Shown piece after piece: positions 23,283 to 35,412 of a stretch of 64,000 bases of DNA. A program made the position numbers and the translations under genes. A model generated the notes under the pieces. That model had not been told where the DNA came from and made no database searches. It saw only the letters and a program-made list of their open reading frames with translations. This stretch comes from Perkinsus olseni (lineage: Eukaryota; Perkinsozoa; Perkinsida; Perkinsidae). Location of the stretch: NCBI GenBank assembly GCA_013115135.1, contig JABANP010000069.1:1-64000 (forward strand), in the 5' to 3' direction. The stretch's first letter is position 1. The number at the start of each line of letters is the position of its first letter.

Positions 23283-26200
23283 TGAAGCTTGCCCGTCGTT
23301 GTGGCAGTGGCTGCTACAGAATTGGATACTCGGGAAGAAGCATCTTCACGCCGAGACGGTTGCGAAGGATTCTATTGATCTCGGAGCCGAGGTCATACAG
23401 GGCTGCGCGGGAAAGAGAGATTTTTTACGTTTTTTCTATCAGATTCTCGCTGCTCTGCCTCCTGATGCGGTGACGGTGCACCCCTTCCACACGGTAGCTA
23501 TCTTGTCTCTCATCACCAAGACGCTACCCGGAACTTCAGAGAGCACGAAAAACCTTCTCTGCGCGCTCCGGGAGCGCTGTAGCGGATCTTGGGCACCTCC
23601 GGTGGAGGCCCTATGCAAGATACTCAGCGCCACTGAATGTCCGCAGCTTCGAGAGGAGCTGATGATGCATTTAGCGCTCGCCCTGGACGGACAAGCGGCT
23701 GGGAAGAAGCCCTTCCTTGCTGTGGTGAAACATTTGGGAGACCTGACGGGTCCGGGAGCGGAGATGGTGATCGATCACTTGTTCGATAAGAACTATTGGG
23801 ACGGGTACTCGAGGCTGCTGTCCAGTTCGACTGTGAAGGGTCAGCGACCGATACAGGAGCAGCTCTTTAGAGCTGTCGCGAGCATGCCAGACAAGGATCG
23901 GCCTAGGATACTGCCGATGCTATTGGAAAGATATTTCCTCGCGGAAGCACCCCGGAGGGGTTCAAGTTTTTCGCCAGACTGGCTGGGATGACGGAGGACC
24001 TTGAGCTGCTCTCGAGGATGTGGGAGATGGTCTCGAAGAATCACAGATATCGGTTGCGTGAGGACACGGATGGATCTCAAAGAGAATCTTTGAAGCGTTT
24101 CATGCAAAAGTGCTGTGATAAAAATTTCCCGAGGGGAATTACTACTGGCCTCGTTGTTGATTCGGTGAGTCACCTGGAGTTCCTCTTGAGAGAATTCTGG
24201 ACTGTAGACGCAGCAGGAGCGATTGAGATGCATCTTGGCTTGATGCGTGCCTTGCTCCAGAAGGGTGATTTGGTGGCTTATTTTGAGGCGTTCGTGCGAA
24301 ATTTGAAATCGCGGGGGGTCGCGGGACTTGCGACCAGCGAGAGGTGGTACAAGGCTGTGTCGGCGCTGTTGGTCGAAGAGGAGGAGTCGATCCGAGCGGC
24401 GGTGGTTCAGCAGGGAGTGGAAGTTGTGAGGAAGCTGATGGAGCATCGTGGAGATGACGAGATCGTTGAACGGATGATGGGTAGTGGCTTGGCTGGGGCG
24501 TATTGTAGTGGTCGATGGACGGATGGGAGGGGATCATCGGTTTTCAAGACTTTGCTGTCTGTTTTTTAATGATACCAATAGGAATTGTGGAAGGAGTGGT
24601 AGTAGTGGTAATAATAATTGATAATACATTATCAGTAGCAAAAAAGTTGTGGAAGTGGCGCAAGTATGAGGAATGATTCTGTAGTGAATTCCTTCAATTG
24701 ATCATCCTGTTTGTCTCAGGTGCGATCTTGGAGGGCCTCCGACCGCTAGAGCACCAAGTCGCGCTTGTACGCCGACTCGTCGAGGATATTCCACAATCGT
24801 CTTGCAAACCGCTGGTGGCAGCAGTATGCGCCGCTCGGCAACGGTTGGACGGGTGGAGGCTGCCTACCCAGGAGGCTGATCGTGAAGATTTTGATGGAAA
24901 AATCGACAAACTGGGTCACAGCGCCGACTCCTTGCTGGTGGGTCATCTTCCGCGCCCTGCATTGCAGCGGTGCCTTTGCCAGGTCGGGGTCCTTGCGTCC
25001 CTCGCTTCATCACAGTATGATGATGAGATAATGCGAAAGTGTCTTCGAAAACTACGACGCCATTGGAAGACCGGCGCCTCGGAGCTGATCTGGAGGAACG
25101 ATCTTGTGAGTGGGATTGGGTAAATGCTCTCTATGATGTGCTCGGGCCAAGCTTGGAAGCGCTGCTTCGGGTCGGCGGGTCCGGCAGCAGTTTCTCTTTT
25201 TCCTAGGAATTCTCCGCATCTCGTGCATGTCGCTCATCATCCCGTAGAATGGAACTGAGTTAGCGTGAACCTTGTTGCTATTGGGTTTCGTTTCCTCTAC
25301 GTTCGCCATAGTAGCACTGCTGCTGCCGCCCTCAGAGCCCCAACCTTCACGCGATTGTAGCGGCCGCTGAAGAGGACACCATCGTGGAGATTGCCGATAT
25401 CATTGTGGATCATGTAAGGGAATCGGGTAGCGACCCATTGCCTGTTTGAGAGCAATTGAAGACGAGATTTGAGAGTTGGGGGGCGGATTAATCAGGATCT
25501 CCCATTCGAGTGGCGATCGTGGCCAGAAGCCCTGTCCCTAGCTGTGGGCGAGAAGGTGGTGCAGAATGGCGGCACTCGGGAGGTCGTGGCCAAGGCCTTG
25601 GCTGATTCAGCAGGTGAGAGGGGATTCCCTATCATCGCGTAAGGAAAGAGGGATGCCCTGGAGGGTCGAAGAGAGGATTGCAGCTCCGGAGCTGAATTGT
25701 CCATTTCTCTGGTCCGCTTCTACGGACCGTCGGTGTATCGAGCAAGAGATTGTTCGCATCGCCCTGGTTTGTGGAGACTGGGTCTTAAAAGTTGCATGCA
25801 GACGAGATGCGGAGCTCGCTGTTGCGCTTCGTGAGTTGCTAGGAACTATGGCGGTGTTAACGATGTAATTCTGAAACTCAAAATTGATTCTGCAACCGCA
25901 ATTCACGGGTAAAAATCAATTCTGGCGGCGATTCTGAGTATCGGACTGAGTCTACTGAACAGAGGGTTTTCCTTTAGCGATCGATTGGAGGCGATGAGCC
26001 ATCCCACAGCTACTTCAACTCAGCATGAATTTGTGGAAGTGTCGTCTGAGTGAATGCCCCTCGTCCCCCAAGACGCTGTTCCGCTGGATAGTGCCACCAT
26101 CCTCCGTCGTTCCCCTCGATCACTCTCTCGTTGTCACGCGGGAGGCCCCACAGGATTTGATGGAGACGGAGATTCTTCAGGCTCATCATTCGTGTATCTT

Positions 26201-29200
26201 TCCCTGAAGCCCTTCGCGAGTGAGGACCTGCCGGACTACCTCTTGCCTCTTGATGATGGTACCGTCCCCATCGGCCGAGTAGAGCTCTTGAGTGGCATCA
26301 ACCAGAAGGATATGCGTAAGTTGGTGGTGGGCGTGGTGATGATACTGTATGGCAGCCCACGTAGTAAAGATTAATATATCTATGATACAGTCCCGCAAAT
26401 AATTTTCGCAGTGGAAAATTTGCTCTGGAGTATTGCTCCGGACGAGTTAATTAGTAAACTCAGTGGCTCGAATTAGTCACGATGCTCCGCGTCTAATAAT
26501 GCTCCCTAGACCGGCCCACGCAGCCGCGTCGGCTCACTACTACCGGCCACTCCAGAGACCCAGTCTTGAGAATTCCGATAAATTTATTAATATAAGTATA
26601 TTCTATGATTTACGATATTAAGAAAGTATTCAGCTGGGAAAACAGCGGGGAGCTCATTTTCGTTGATAGCGGTGGGTGGTTTATTTTCTATGACCAATAG
26701 ATAATCCTGGATTATTTCGGAGAATTGTGGTATGTGGTTTTTTACGTAGACGAACACCCCAGTAGCGCTTCTGGAAATCGACAGTACTAGCGGTCTTCAG
26801 GTTCCCCATCTCCGCTCGCTCCGTCCTTGAGGTGGTCTGAAGCGCATCAGTCAGCGCTGGCCGACGTCATCGCTTCGAGCCCTATGGAAGCAGCCGCAGG
26901 AGCATGTGCGTTCATACTGAGGTCCCACCACCAGAGCAATGCTGCTAGGGCAAAGAGTTTACAGAGGCTGATCAAGGTGGGCAGGGAGGGGGGGGGACCA
27001 AGCCATGCACTGGATCGGGGTCGTGCATGGAGATGATTGAGAAACCGTCGAATCTTCTGTGATGCTGGTTTTTTTCTGACGAACTCGCGTTCATCGGGGG
27101 AAGCGCGGGAATGCTCTTCATGCCCCTAGTGGAAGAAATAAATGCTGCTTGGGCGCCACTTAGCATCACGATCGTTCGCAGGTTCCAGAGGGCTGGCTCA
27201 CCCAAGGAGCGCTCCAAGTGAACGTGGAGGAGCTGAGCTCGACGACAATGACGTTGCTCGCCAAGATTTTCGAACTGGCTGGAAAGGAATGCCGGGAAGT
27301 GTGCAAAATTGTGGTTCCCGGAGAAAGGAGTGCTGTTGATGACGAAGCTGGTGCGCGGCTTGTTGGTGCAGCTCTGACCAACGAGGTGAGTATGGGGTCT
27401 TCGTTACTATACCATTTAGGAGTATTCCCGTATTTGATGTGCTTATCGGCGGGAAATTGTTTTCCTTCATCATAGATTCCAGAGCTTCAATCGTGGAACT
27501 CCCTTTTACAGCCTTCCCCTGCCAAACTGGCCTCTATATTCTCAAACTTGATGTCCCTATTTCGTTCCTAAGTTATTTGGCGTTAGGAGTCCTAACGCCA
27601 AATTTCTGTCTTTACTCGCTGATATCCTCGGCCGCTGCCATAACGGCCTTACTTGCCACCGGCGAGTCGCCGGGTTGTCTCATGAATGGTATAAGCGTGG
27701 TGTCTTTTCGTGGCGCGTGAAGTTCTTGTTGGCTTCGAGCGCTGTCCTTTCCACCGGGAGATGGCTTTCCTCCGCTACGTAGATACCACTCGGATGGCCG
27801 CCGAGTTCCGGTGGAGTATCCGAATCGTCACTGGTAGCGTCCCTGTCAAAGGAATCTCCAGAAGTGTTGTTGCATCTCTTGGGCCGAAAGGACTGCTCTG
27901 CCGAGCGGCTTTTCGAGGAAGTCATCTCTGTGACGTGTCACGCCATGTCACATTGCCAAGGAGTGTGGTGGCTGCCGAAGGGCCTCCTACTCTCGGTAAA
28001 GGAAGGGAGTCCCTCCGAAGGTGGGTCCGTCTTATATTACAGTTCGAATGCTCGCGGTAAATTTCATGTTTTCGGGGGGTCAAAATTTTTGTCGCTACGG
28101 CGCGCTCTCGGATCTTGACGGGCACATATGGAATCGATTCAGTCAGAGTGTGTAACGATGGGCAATAGAGTTATTATCATTAGCTGGTAGAGTGCAAAAC
28201 CTGTGAAGGGGAACATCAGCGATTCCTCATGATTCTGCCCCCTGTCGAAGCCTGTATCCCGTCAGGTGCCGGTAGACCCTCGAGTGTCGATGCGGCCGTT
28301 GATAAGTGTTGGGCTGCCTTGGCCAAAGCTGGCGAGAGACAGTCACCGAGGAGCGGCTTACTCGACTTGGTGGTAAGTACCCGGCGAAGTGTTGACCAGG
28401 GTGATCGACGATGGTTGTCAACGGTGACGACAACCAGCTTCCATAAAATCGAAATTGTGGCTTTCGAGCGCGAGAGCCTCGAAGCTTTACTCAAGTCCCC
28501 TTCCCCCAGGTGCCCCATCTGCAGCGAGAGTCTTTGGATACTGAGGGATCGGACCTCCGAATTTCGGCACTTCTCTACGGCATCGCGGTGACTGTAGAGG
28601 AGACACTGTAAGGGACGATCGGTTGCTCGTGTCACCATTGGACAGCGAGTCAGGTACCATCAAATCACCGAGCGGGACGTCGAGATTCTCCTTGGAGCGA
28701 TGGCTACACTTGGCGATGATCAGTTCCGTTCGGAACGGTAGGTGGCGATTCGGCCCAGCTCTGTCGAACTCCGGTCGAGGTCGCGGCGAATGTTCTACTC
28801 TTTGCCATTCACACGGCTCTCTTATTTTCACTTTGCATCATACTGTTTACCCAATTCGGTGGGTTCGGTTGTTGTCATGATACTGCCGCTACCGACTTCA
28901 ACATCCTCGCGGATCTTCGCTAGTAGATGGTAAATCTCTCAGATGTCGAGTCCTCCTGTCGCTTCATCACGCGCTGGTCCCAACGGCCGCACCGAATGGG
29001 CTGGCGGTGTGCAGTCTCTACGGTGCGATGGTTCGACTGGGAATTCGCCTACTGGAGGAGGACTCGAGGTAAGGGCGATTCGTCCTCGTCAGGGATATTG
29101 AGCCTTTCGCGGTGAAGCTCATGAATGTGGAAGGCGCGGGACTGAAGATTTCAGAGGACTGCTATGCTTTGCCACCTCAGTGAGGATTCGAGCCTGTACG

Positions 29201-29600
29201 GGTTCGCACTGCTGTGGTCGGTGCTGTCGTCGGCCCCTCCGGAGTGGTTGGTCAGCACTCTCGGATTGGTGGGTGTTCGAGCCACGAGTGCCCTGAGGTC
29301 AGCTGGAAAGCGGAAGCGCAGCGAGGAAGAAGAGCTTAACTGGTAAGCGTGTCTTTCGAACGGTTCGAGCGGTTGGGACTTCGACGGTCCCGCAGGATCC
29401 CGTACTTGGCCCGGTATCTGGAGAAGCTCAAACGGGCTGTACCGACCCCGGCCCTTCGGAAATATTCCCCCATCATCGCCGCTGAGCTCATCTCGAGATA
29501 TTGGTCAGCCAATAAGAAGCAACGGACTGCTGTCGGTGGAGGTAGGCGGCGTCGTGTATCGCTGGTAATTGCGTTCCCATCCAACGCGACGTCTACCTAG
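23283..29600 (+). CDS. large alpha-helical repeat protein, multi-exon (possibly more than one gene)
   Basis: Exon-like segments with helical, leucine-rich composition follow one another on the plus strand: 23299-23991 (QWLLQNWILGKKHL to APRRG), 23960-24560 (FFARLAGMTEDLELLSRMWEM, LEFLLREFWTVDAAG), 24718-25110 (AILEGLRPLEHQVALVRRLV), 25490-25615 (DLPFEWRSWPEALSLAVGEK), 25660-25868, 26054-26330, 26840-26980, 27190-27386, 27479-27570, 27600-27760, 28229-28375, 28511-28610, 28630-28740 and about 29340-29590 (RIPYLARYLEKLKRAVP). Most are bounded by GT and AG. This is the pattern of HEAT/ARM-type scaffolds. A weak resemblance to the ribosome-biogenesis protein Urb2 near the C-terminus is not enough for a name. 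There is no catalytic motif. Exon joins are mostly untested and the region could hold two genes. Confidence 0.5.
25865..25975. repeat. dispersed short repeat, second copy
   Basis: Resembles 13990-14080 (see that interval). It lies in a probable intron of the helical-repeat gene. Confidence 0.4.
26375..26825. other. AT-richer intron, no feature recognised
   Basis: Between exon-like segments of the helical-repeat gene. Contains A/T-rich stretches around 26570-26640. I see no repeat or RNA gene. Confidence 0.3.
27575..27603. other. 29-nt perfect palindrome
   Basis: Arms ATTTGGCGTTAGGA and TCCTAACGCCAAAT (14 bp each) around a single G. It sits between two exon-like parts of the helical-repeat gene, just after a stop in the upstream frame. 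Confidence 0.7.
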
Positions 29601-29611
29601 GTTGAAAGTAG

Positions 29612-29775
29612 GTTTGCTAGAAAATATCTTAGGTTTGCCCTAACCTCTGCCTGAGCGCTACTTTCTGTGCTCAATAAATTTGCCTCACCTCATCCCTCTT
29701 GAAATGAGACACATCGGTGTTAGTCTGGCCAAGCCGGTATTCGGTGTTGGACTTGGAACTCACACGCACTCCTTC
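29612..29775 (-). repeat. dispersed repeat, about 150 bp, copy 1
   Basis: The reverse complement aligns with 33655-33795 and 55745-55880: shared blocks CACCGATGT-TCTC, CAAGAGGGATGAG, GAGCACAGAAAG-AGCGCTCAGGC and TAGGGCAAACC-AAGATA. It lies downstream of the helical-repeat gene. No terminal repeats are evident; it could be a SINE or MITE fragment. Confidence 0.65.
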
Positions 29776-29779
29776 TTAT

Positions 29780-30830
29780 TTGAATGATCTGTTGTGATTT
29801 GTTCTGAATCTGAGAGCTTCCTGTAGTCCTATGATTGGTTTTCAGAGAACCTCGCCGACGACAAAGTGGATGAAGTTATCGCTTCGTCGTTGTACCCTCT
29901 CCTTTGTGAGGGCTCGACCGGGGCCAAGCAGCATGCGGGAGAGGCTATCTCGTACAAGTCTGATGATGTGAGTCCGGGCACCATCATCACGGTGCTGCTG
30001 TCCTTGTGATCGCCGCTGTGCTGTGGAGTCGGATAGAGCGATCAGTTCGTTTGGCGGGATTGCGGTGTTCCCTAGGTCCTTCACCTCTTCGCGTCAGCTG
30101 GAAGCGACTCGTCTCGGGAGAAGGTCAAACGGATGCTCCAGATGTATAATCTGCGCGTTTCATGATTTCAACTCTGGCGTTGATGAAGTCTACTTTAGGT
30201 ACAACCAGAGGTTCCGGTACAAGGGCCGAGTATGAATCAAACTTCACCGACGAATCTTCCGTGTTTCTTACGTATCTTAATCACAACGTCATTTCGGTCT
30301 TTTTCCAGTCTTGCGTCTGCGAGTGGGATATTAAACATTTGTTGACCCTGTGGAGCTGCTCGAACGGTAACCGTCGAAAAGGATCCAGACAAATCACTTC
30401 CTACAGTAGGAGATATCGCGACATGCGAGGATGTAAAATTCTTTCACGCAACATCTGCGGAGCAGCAGTGTGAACTCAAGTTACCAAATGCCACGGCAAA
30501 TCGAGCTGGCGCCTGGTTGCCAGATTTCTTACGAGCCCCAACTCGAGCGGAGCTCAGCGCAAGGAGACCCAAGCGATCCTGATGCGACTTATGAGACAGT
30601 CTGGGTCGGAGCAACCAGAGCTCTGTGTTGGATGATATGCGAATGCCCAGAGATAAGGTGGGCCATCGTTGCAGAGCGCTGATATTTTGCCCCGGAAATA
30701 GTCTGGTCGTCGCTCGAGCAGTGAGCCTGCGATGGAAAAGCGTGGCGAAACGAGAGCAATCGAAAGGAAGCACGGTCACGCAGTTTCAGTTGTTCTCGCA
30801 TGTAGGATACAATTGCAAATCGCTTGTAAT
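29780..30830 (+). other. possible upstream exons of the methyltransferase; otherwise unresolved
   Basis: Short exon-like stretches at about 29845-29965 and 30430-30580 (KFFHATSAEQQCELKLPN) resemble the N-terminal part of METTL proteins but cannot be joined with confidence. Confidence 0.25.
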
Positions 30831-30833
30831 TAC

Positions 30834-30905
30834 TGCGCCGCCCGGGAATCGAACCCGGATCATCCGTTTGGCAGACAGATGTCGTAACCTTTAGACTAGC
30901 GGCGC
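30834..30905 (-). tRNA. tRNA-Gly (GCC)
   Basis: A full cloverleaf on the minus strand. The acceptor stem GCGCCGC/GCGGCGC has seven pairs, the anticodon stem TCTGT/ACGGA encloses loop CTGCCAA with anticodon GCC, and the T-arm CCGGG-TTCGATT-CCCGG is perfect. The discriminator is A; length 72 nt. The D-stem is three pairs. I see no run of four Ts shortly downstream. Its 5' end overlaps the start of the methyltransferase exon on the other strand. Confidence 0.88.
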
Positions 30906-31707
30906 GGTTGAAAAGTTGTTATGAATCTCAGCCACTCTATGATTCGCTCAGGAACTCGAACGTTCTAGAGTTAGGTTGTGGTCAAGGACTTGCGGGCTTG
31001 TTCTGCGTTGAACATGCGGGAGCGTCTCGAGCAGTGAGCATTGGGATCTGACTTGGCCGTTGCGTCCTGAAAAGATCGCATTGCAGGTGCTCACCGACGT
31101 GTCGGAAACTGCTCTGGCGATGGTTGAAGTGAATGCCAAGCTGAATGATATCGGTGACCGTGTGACGACCGCGGTACTTGATGTGTCACGAACACTGAAT
31201 GGAAGCGAGAGGTAGACGTCATAAACGACTATTTTTCTATCATCTATCTGAGATGACCCTGGTGGTCCCGCAGAGCCCGTATCGCCTCCGAACTCATCGT
31301 ACTCCACGCAGATACGACTTCGTTATTGCGAGCGATATGCTTTTCTCCACCAAGATAGCTCGGGAGGTATTCGCTGCTTGTCGGCGCCTCATCAAACCGG
31401 GAGGGACGATACTGTTAGGCCACGAGAAACGGTGAGCCACGATTCATGGGCTTGCGAGAACAACTGCGCGAGTCACCCTTCTGCGACTTGGGTGTTCCAG
31501 GATTCTTCTCTTCTAGTACCCCACGCGATTCTCTACAGGTATTCAGTTTACCGAGATGCGGAGACTGGGGAGATCAAGCAAGAAAGTGTGGATCAACCGC
31601 TTCAGGTGTTCCTCGGCCTGTCGCGGGAAGAGAATTGGTCGGTCCAAGAGGTGTCACTCTTCCCAAATGAGCCTAATCTCATAGCTATAAGAATAGATTG
31701 TATTTGA
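30906..31707 (+). CDS. METTL21-type S-adenosylmethionine methyltransferase
   Basis: Class I methyltransferase of the Methyltransf_16 group, which methylates lysines (or histidine) of proteins such as chaperones and elongation factors. Motif I VLELGCGQGLAG is at about 30958-30993. An in-phase intron at 31034-31086 leads to VLTDVSETALAMVEVN (motif with acidic ribose-binding position). A second intron at about 31213-31274 leads to RRYDFVIASDMLFS (the usual D-x-Y/L region) and LIKPGGTILLGHE. A third at 31432-31538 leads to the final exon (QVFLGLSREENWSVQEVSLFP), which stops at 31707. The N-terminal exon is not settled; tRNA-Gly lies exactly where its 3' splice site should be. Which METTL subfamily it belongs to is not clear. 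Confidence 0.75.
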
Positions 31708-32530
31708 TGCGCTTTTATTGTTTCCCACCGGGTCAGCGACATACAAGCTTGTGTTCGATCAAAGTGAAGCGGCAATGGCAGTGTTGACTGAATGAAAGAG
31801 TATGTCGACTCGTCCCGGGTACGTATCGCTGCATGTGATGGCGCATCTCGGAGGCTCCCGGTTGATACTTGACAATAGTTGATGATGTGTGCATGAGCAT
31901 AAACAACTTGCCCTTCACTATAGAAACACAACAAGAATAACGATGAGAGCGACCTGCTGTGGCCGAGGTAGAGAGGTGACCTCGTATTCGATGCGATAGT
32001 AAGCATCGGACAGTTAAAACCTCACGGTTGATACCAAACGATCGACGCGGTGGACGAACCGATCCTCTCTAAGAGACGGTGTTAAAAAGTACTACTGAAA
32101 AACCCCGAGCTTCGTCACCTCCGATGACTACTATTATCGGTGAAAGGGGGCCTCTGAGGTGGCCAAAAATTATTCCGAACCGCCGAGTCCGAATGACTCT
32201 TCAAAAATCCAGTGATGTCGCAGCTTGAGGACTGTCAGTGGCCCTAGCTGGAGTAAAAGAGAAACTCTCCAGGACTTGAAGGTCGCTTGGAGCGTTCAGC
32301 AAGGGAAGCCTCACTTCTGTGGGCAAACCGAAATCTAGGCTGTCTAATCATGATTGTGCAGCTTTCTAGGACCCGAAAGCCGTCGGATCCTCGCTTCGAC
32401 GGCCTCGAGAAGTTGCTTGGCGGCCTTCAGTTGTCCTTCGTAGTTACTCGGTTTCCCTTCCTCGCGCACTAGTGCCATGTACCTGAAGGATGGCGACTGG
32501 ACAATGCTTTCCTGAGCGCCAGACTACGCA
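31708..32530. other. no recognisable gene
   Basis: Intergenic interval between the convergent methyltransferase and legumain genes. Only short frames. Confidence 0.4.
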
Positions 32531-34437
32531 TTATGGATCGGAACCGTTGAGGAGGGTATGCTGCTGATCTTCCTGACTTCGTGAAGCCTCTCCTTCTCGG
32601 TAGCCTACAACCGTGCTATCAGTCAGCACCATCTTCCCTATTCTCACCTCTACACCGGTACCCGACTTCGATTGACGAGGGAAGAATTTACGGAGAACAT
32701 CTTCAGCGGCGAGCTCGGACCTGAGCTCAAGAGGTCGCAAGAAGCCACTGTACGGAGCAATACCCAAGCATGCGATCACCGAGCAAGGCCAGTTTCCTCC
32801 CTTCCCTGTTGCCCACAAACTCATCGGTCAAATCGCTGGTCCAGGTCGTGTCTCCGTATTGTGTCACGTTGCTAGAAGAGCAAATCATCCATCGTGACGG
32901 TAGTCGTGTGACGTAGCGAACCTCAGCGTTTTGTTTTTAACTCTTTCATACTGCATCTGCAGAGTTTCCGAGCCGTCTCCTTGCGCGTCCTCGTCCTCCA
33001 TCCAGTTCACAGAGAAGAGATCCCCAGAATACCCATCCATCTGCTGCCAACCATATCACTCTGAAAACCATGACTTGCAAAATGCAAAAATTCGCTCCCC
33101 ACGTACCATGGGGTTGTGACTTCCGCAATACGTCGCATAGCTGTTCTCGTAAGGGCGTGAAGCAGTAACGTAGTATCTACCGAATGGGCTGGTAAAGGCG
33201 GCAAAACGCTGTAGAGACCCTCAGCAAAGAATTGCGTGTGAGTCTTCTCACTGATTCGGTATTGGTTCCAGCCCATCAAACATGCTGCCTGAATCACACG
33301 CTTTCACGTAGAATACAAGCTTCTTGTACCTGCCGGAAGGCATTGCGGTTCGGCGACAACGAAAGTTCACATTTTCTTGTCAGCCATAGTCTCTAGCCAG
33401 GATCGCAGCTCCCTCTTGTATATGAACTCACGAGGTAGTTCAAGGTGGTTCTCTGAGGACCATCGGAGTGCCGCGCACATGACAAGAGCGACCTACCCCC
33501 TCCGTGATCTACGAAGTAGATGAAGACGTAGTCGTTGTCTGTACTGTTCAGTACTTTTCTCCCAAAGGGCCCAGCGTCCCCGGTCAAGACCTAATGAGGA
33601 GCAGCGTACTTGAGACCTCGCTTAGGAAGGGAAGCGAATCGAAAATGTGTGTGCGAGTTTCAAGTCCAACGTAGAAAACTGGCTTAATCAGACTAGCACC
33701 GATGTATCTCGTTCCAAGAGGGATGAGCCTAGGCAAGTTTACCGAGCACAGAAAGCAGCGCTCAGGCCGAGGGTAGGGCAAACCCAAGATATTTTATCCT
33801 CCCTCGACAGGATGTGCTTCCACGTCTGAGGCGGCTGTTAACGATCACGAACCCTAGCTCTTCCCACAGATTAGAGAGTGATGAGTTTTCACCGTGGAGG
33901 ATCCCTCGCTGAGGGGACTCACTCGCTTAACATTATCCTTCGACACTTGTCGGCCCGGATAGTCCACCTTGCAGCCTTGATAGACGTCCACGCCCGGAGC
34001 AGTGCCTGGATCAAGTAGTCGTTGTAGCAGAGCTAGAAGGTCCCACCCGTGGGCTTATTAAACAGCTTGCCCCTATATGGATTCCTCCAACTGTTGACAA
34101 CGTCATTGTACCTGCGTTCGAGACCTCAGTCGTTGACGGCCATCTGGGAAGCTCTCTCTCACGATAAGGTTATGATTTGGTTTTCCGGTATACCGTTGCG
34201 CTTGAGAATTTGATAAGCGTGGCATAATCCGGCCTGGTGACGATAATTATCATAACCTCTTGACCCGGCGATAAGGACCTGAGCGAGGATTCGAACCCGG
34301 GATCTTCTGCCCATGCCCTAGGGGGAAGTGAAGGTCCGCACGGATCGACCTACAGCCCAATGGCGCGATTTTGAGTTCTCTCCCCCGTAAGCCAGGGCCG
34401 CGGTAATGAGTCCAACCAAGAAGGCGAGAGGGTTCAT
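32531..34437 (-). CDS. LGMN: legumain (asparaginyl endopeptidase, peptidase C13), copy A
   Basis: Legumains cleave after Asn in lysosome/vacuole-like compartments or after secretion. ATG at 34437 gives a signal peptide ([19 protein letters not shown]) followed by NSKSRHWA. After an intron at 34279-34353 come [27 protein letters not shown] and FNKPTGG; then [14 protein letters not shown] (about 34000-33960), [14 protein letters not shown] with catalytic His in YFVDHGG (33590-33500), and catalytic Cys in KACDSGSMF (about 33320-33290). [24 protein letters not shown] (33000), [11 protein letters not shown] (32860) and a short C-terminal region ending near 32531 follow. All catalytic positions are present, so it should be active. 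Alternative upstream ATGs at 34512 would precede the signal peptide and are unlikely. The intron near 33600-33930 holds a dispersed repeat. A second, truncated copy is at 55.9-56.5 kb. Confidence 0.88.
33655..33795 (+). repeat. dispersed repeat copy 2, in a legumain intron
   Basis: Matches 29612-29775 (inverted) and 55745-55880 (same relative place in copy B). The insertion therefore predates the A/B segmental duplication. Confidence 0.65.
34279..34353 (-). other. legumain-A intron containing a tRNA T-arm-like segment
   Basis: 75-nt intron (GTAGGT...CTCAG) whose 3' part reads CAGAAGATCCCGGGTTCGAATCC-TCGC, i.e. the end of an anticodon arm plus a T-arm with a perfect box B. The orthologous intron in copy B (56350-56412, 63 nt) keeps the same ends but has no T-arm there. 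Confidence 0.65.
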
Positions 34438-34519
34438 GAGCGTCGATCGGCTGGGCTTGAAATCTACGAAAAGCACCATTGCGAACATACTCACACGCCC
34501 CCAATGATCCACTGGTCAC

Positions 34520-35412
34520 CTCGAGACTCTCGAGTCGAGACGTCGCGGCGAAGATCGGGCATGTCTCGGGCGAGTGCGTTCACGGCGTCACAGCGTCACG
34601 CTGATACACCCCGCCGAAGCGTATCAGAACTTCTCCGTAGATCTCGCAGCTGCTTCCGCGTCCCCTATGCACTCAGTACTGCAACTGATGGATATAGTGC
34701 TGGTCACGGTCGCTTGGGTCTTGGCGTTGGGGCGTGTCAAGCTCGCAGGCCCGGTTGAAAGGATAAACTACTGTAGGTGCCCACAGGCGTGACAGTTTGC
34801 TCTCAAAACGAGCAGGGTCAAATCTCGTTCAGGCAAGAAGTGCTGACTCTGTCCATGAGGGATTCTCACAGCGATGTTTTTCTTTATGAAGTCAGTGCAA
34901 CTGCTAACTGCAACCGCTGAGTGTGGAAAAGGGACCACTTGTCTTGACCAAGTGGCCCCTGAACAAACCGCCCCTGAGTGTCCGGCTCATCTGAAAGGTC
35001 CTAAGCAATAAGTGTCAGGAAATCCGTCCCTAAGTGTCAGTGTTAGTGGCAGTTTCGTGGGGGCAATGTGAAATAGGCCCCAAATGAGCGAATGAAGAGG
35101 GCAGTTCAGCAGCGTGTCCCGAACAAACAATCCTATTCCGCGTATGAGCGCATCAATTGATGGTTAGACAGAACAGCTTCGCCCATGAGAAAGTCCACGA
35201 GTGAACCTTCAGGCTGTGTCTCGCTCCTCAGCGAGAATCGTGCGACAATGTGTAACCGTATGACAGGACTCAACACAAGGCGTCATCATAGTGCAATTGT
35301 ACGGCACTCTTCTCGCAGCGCATGGAATGTGATGAAGAAGCAGCGGCAGTCTCCAACCGGGGCTTGCCTCCGAGTCGCCATGCGTACTCCGGAAGGTGGC
35401 GGAAGGCCTCGG
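34520..35412. other. legumain upstream region, conserved with copy B, no gene recognised
   Basis: Aligns well with about 56575-57540. Frames on both strands are short and shift between copies, so conservation is probably by descent from the duplication rather than coding. It presumably holds the promoter of legumain. Confidence 0.4.

Noticed and set aside
28505..28590. RING-finger-like CPICSE motif
   Set aside because: It lies in the wrong frame. The neighbouring frame (VPHLQRESLDTEGSDLRISALLYG) follows a CCCCAG acceptor and has exon-like composition, and no second zinc ligand set follows.
34437..34512. Upstream start for legumain (MDHWGRV...)
   Set aside because: It would place 25 residues before a clear signal peptide; ATG 34437 starts directly at it, as does 56496 in copy B.
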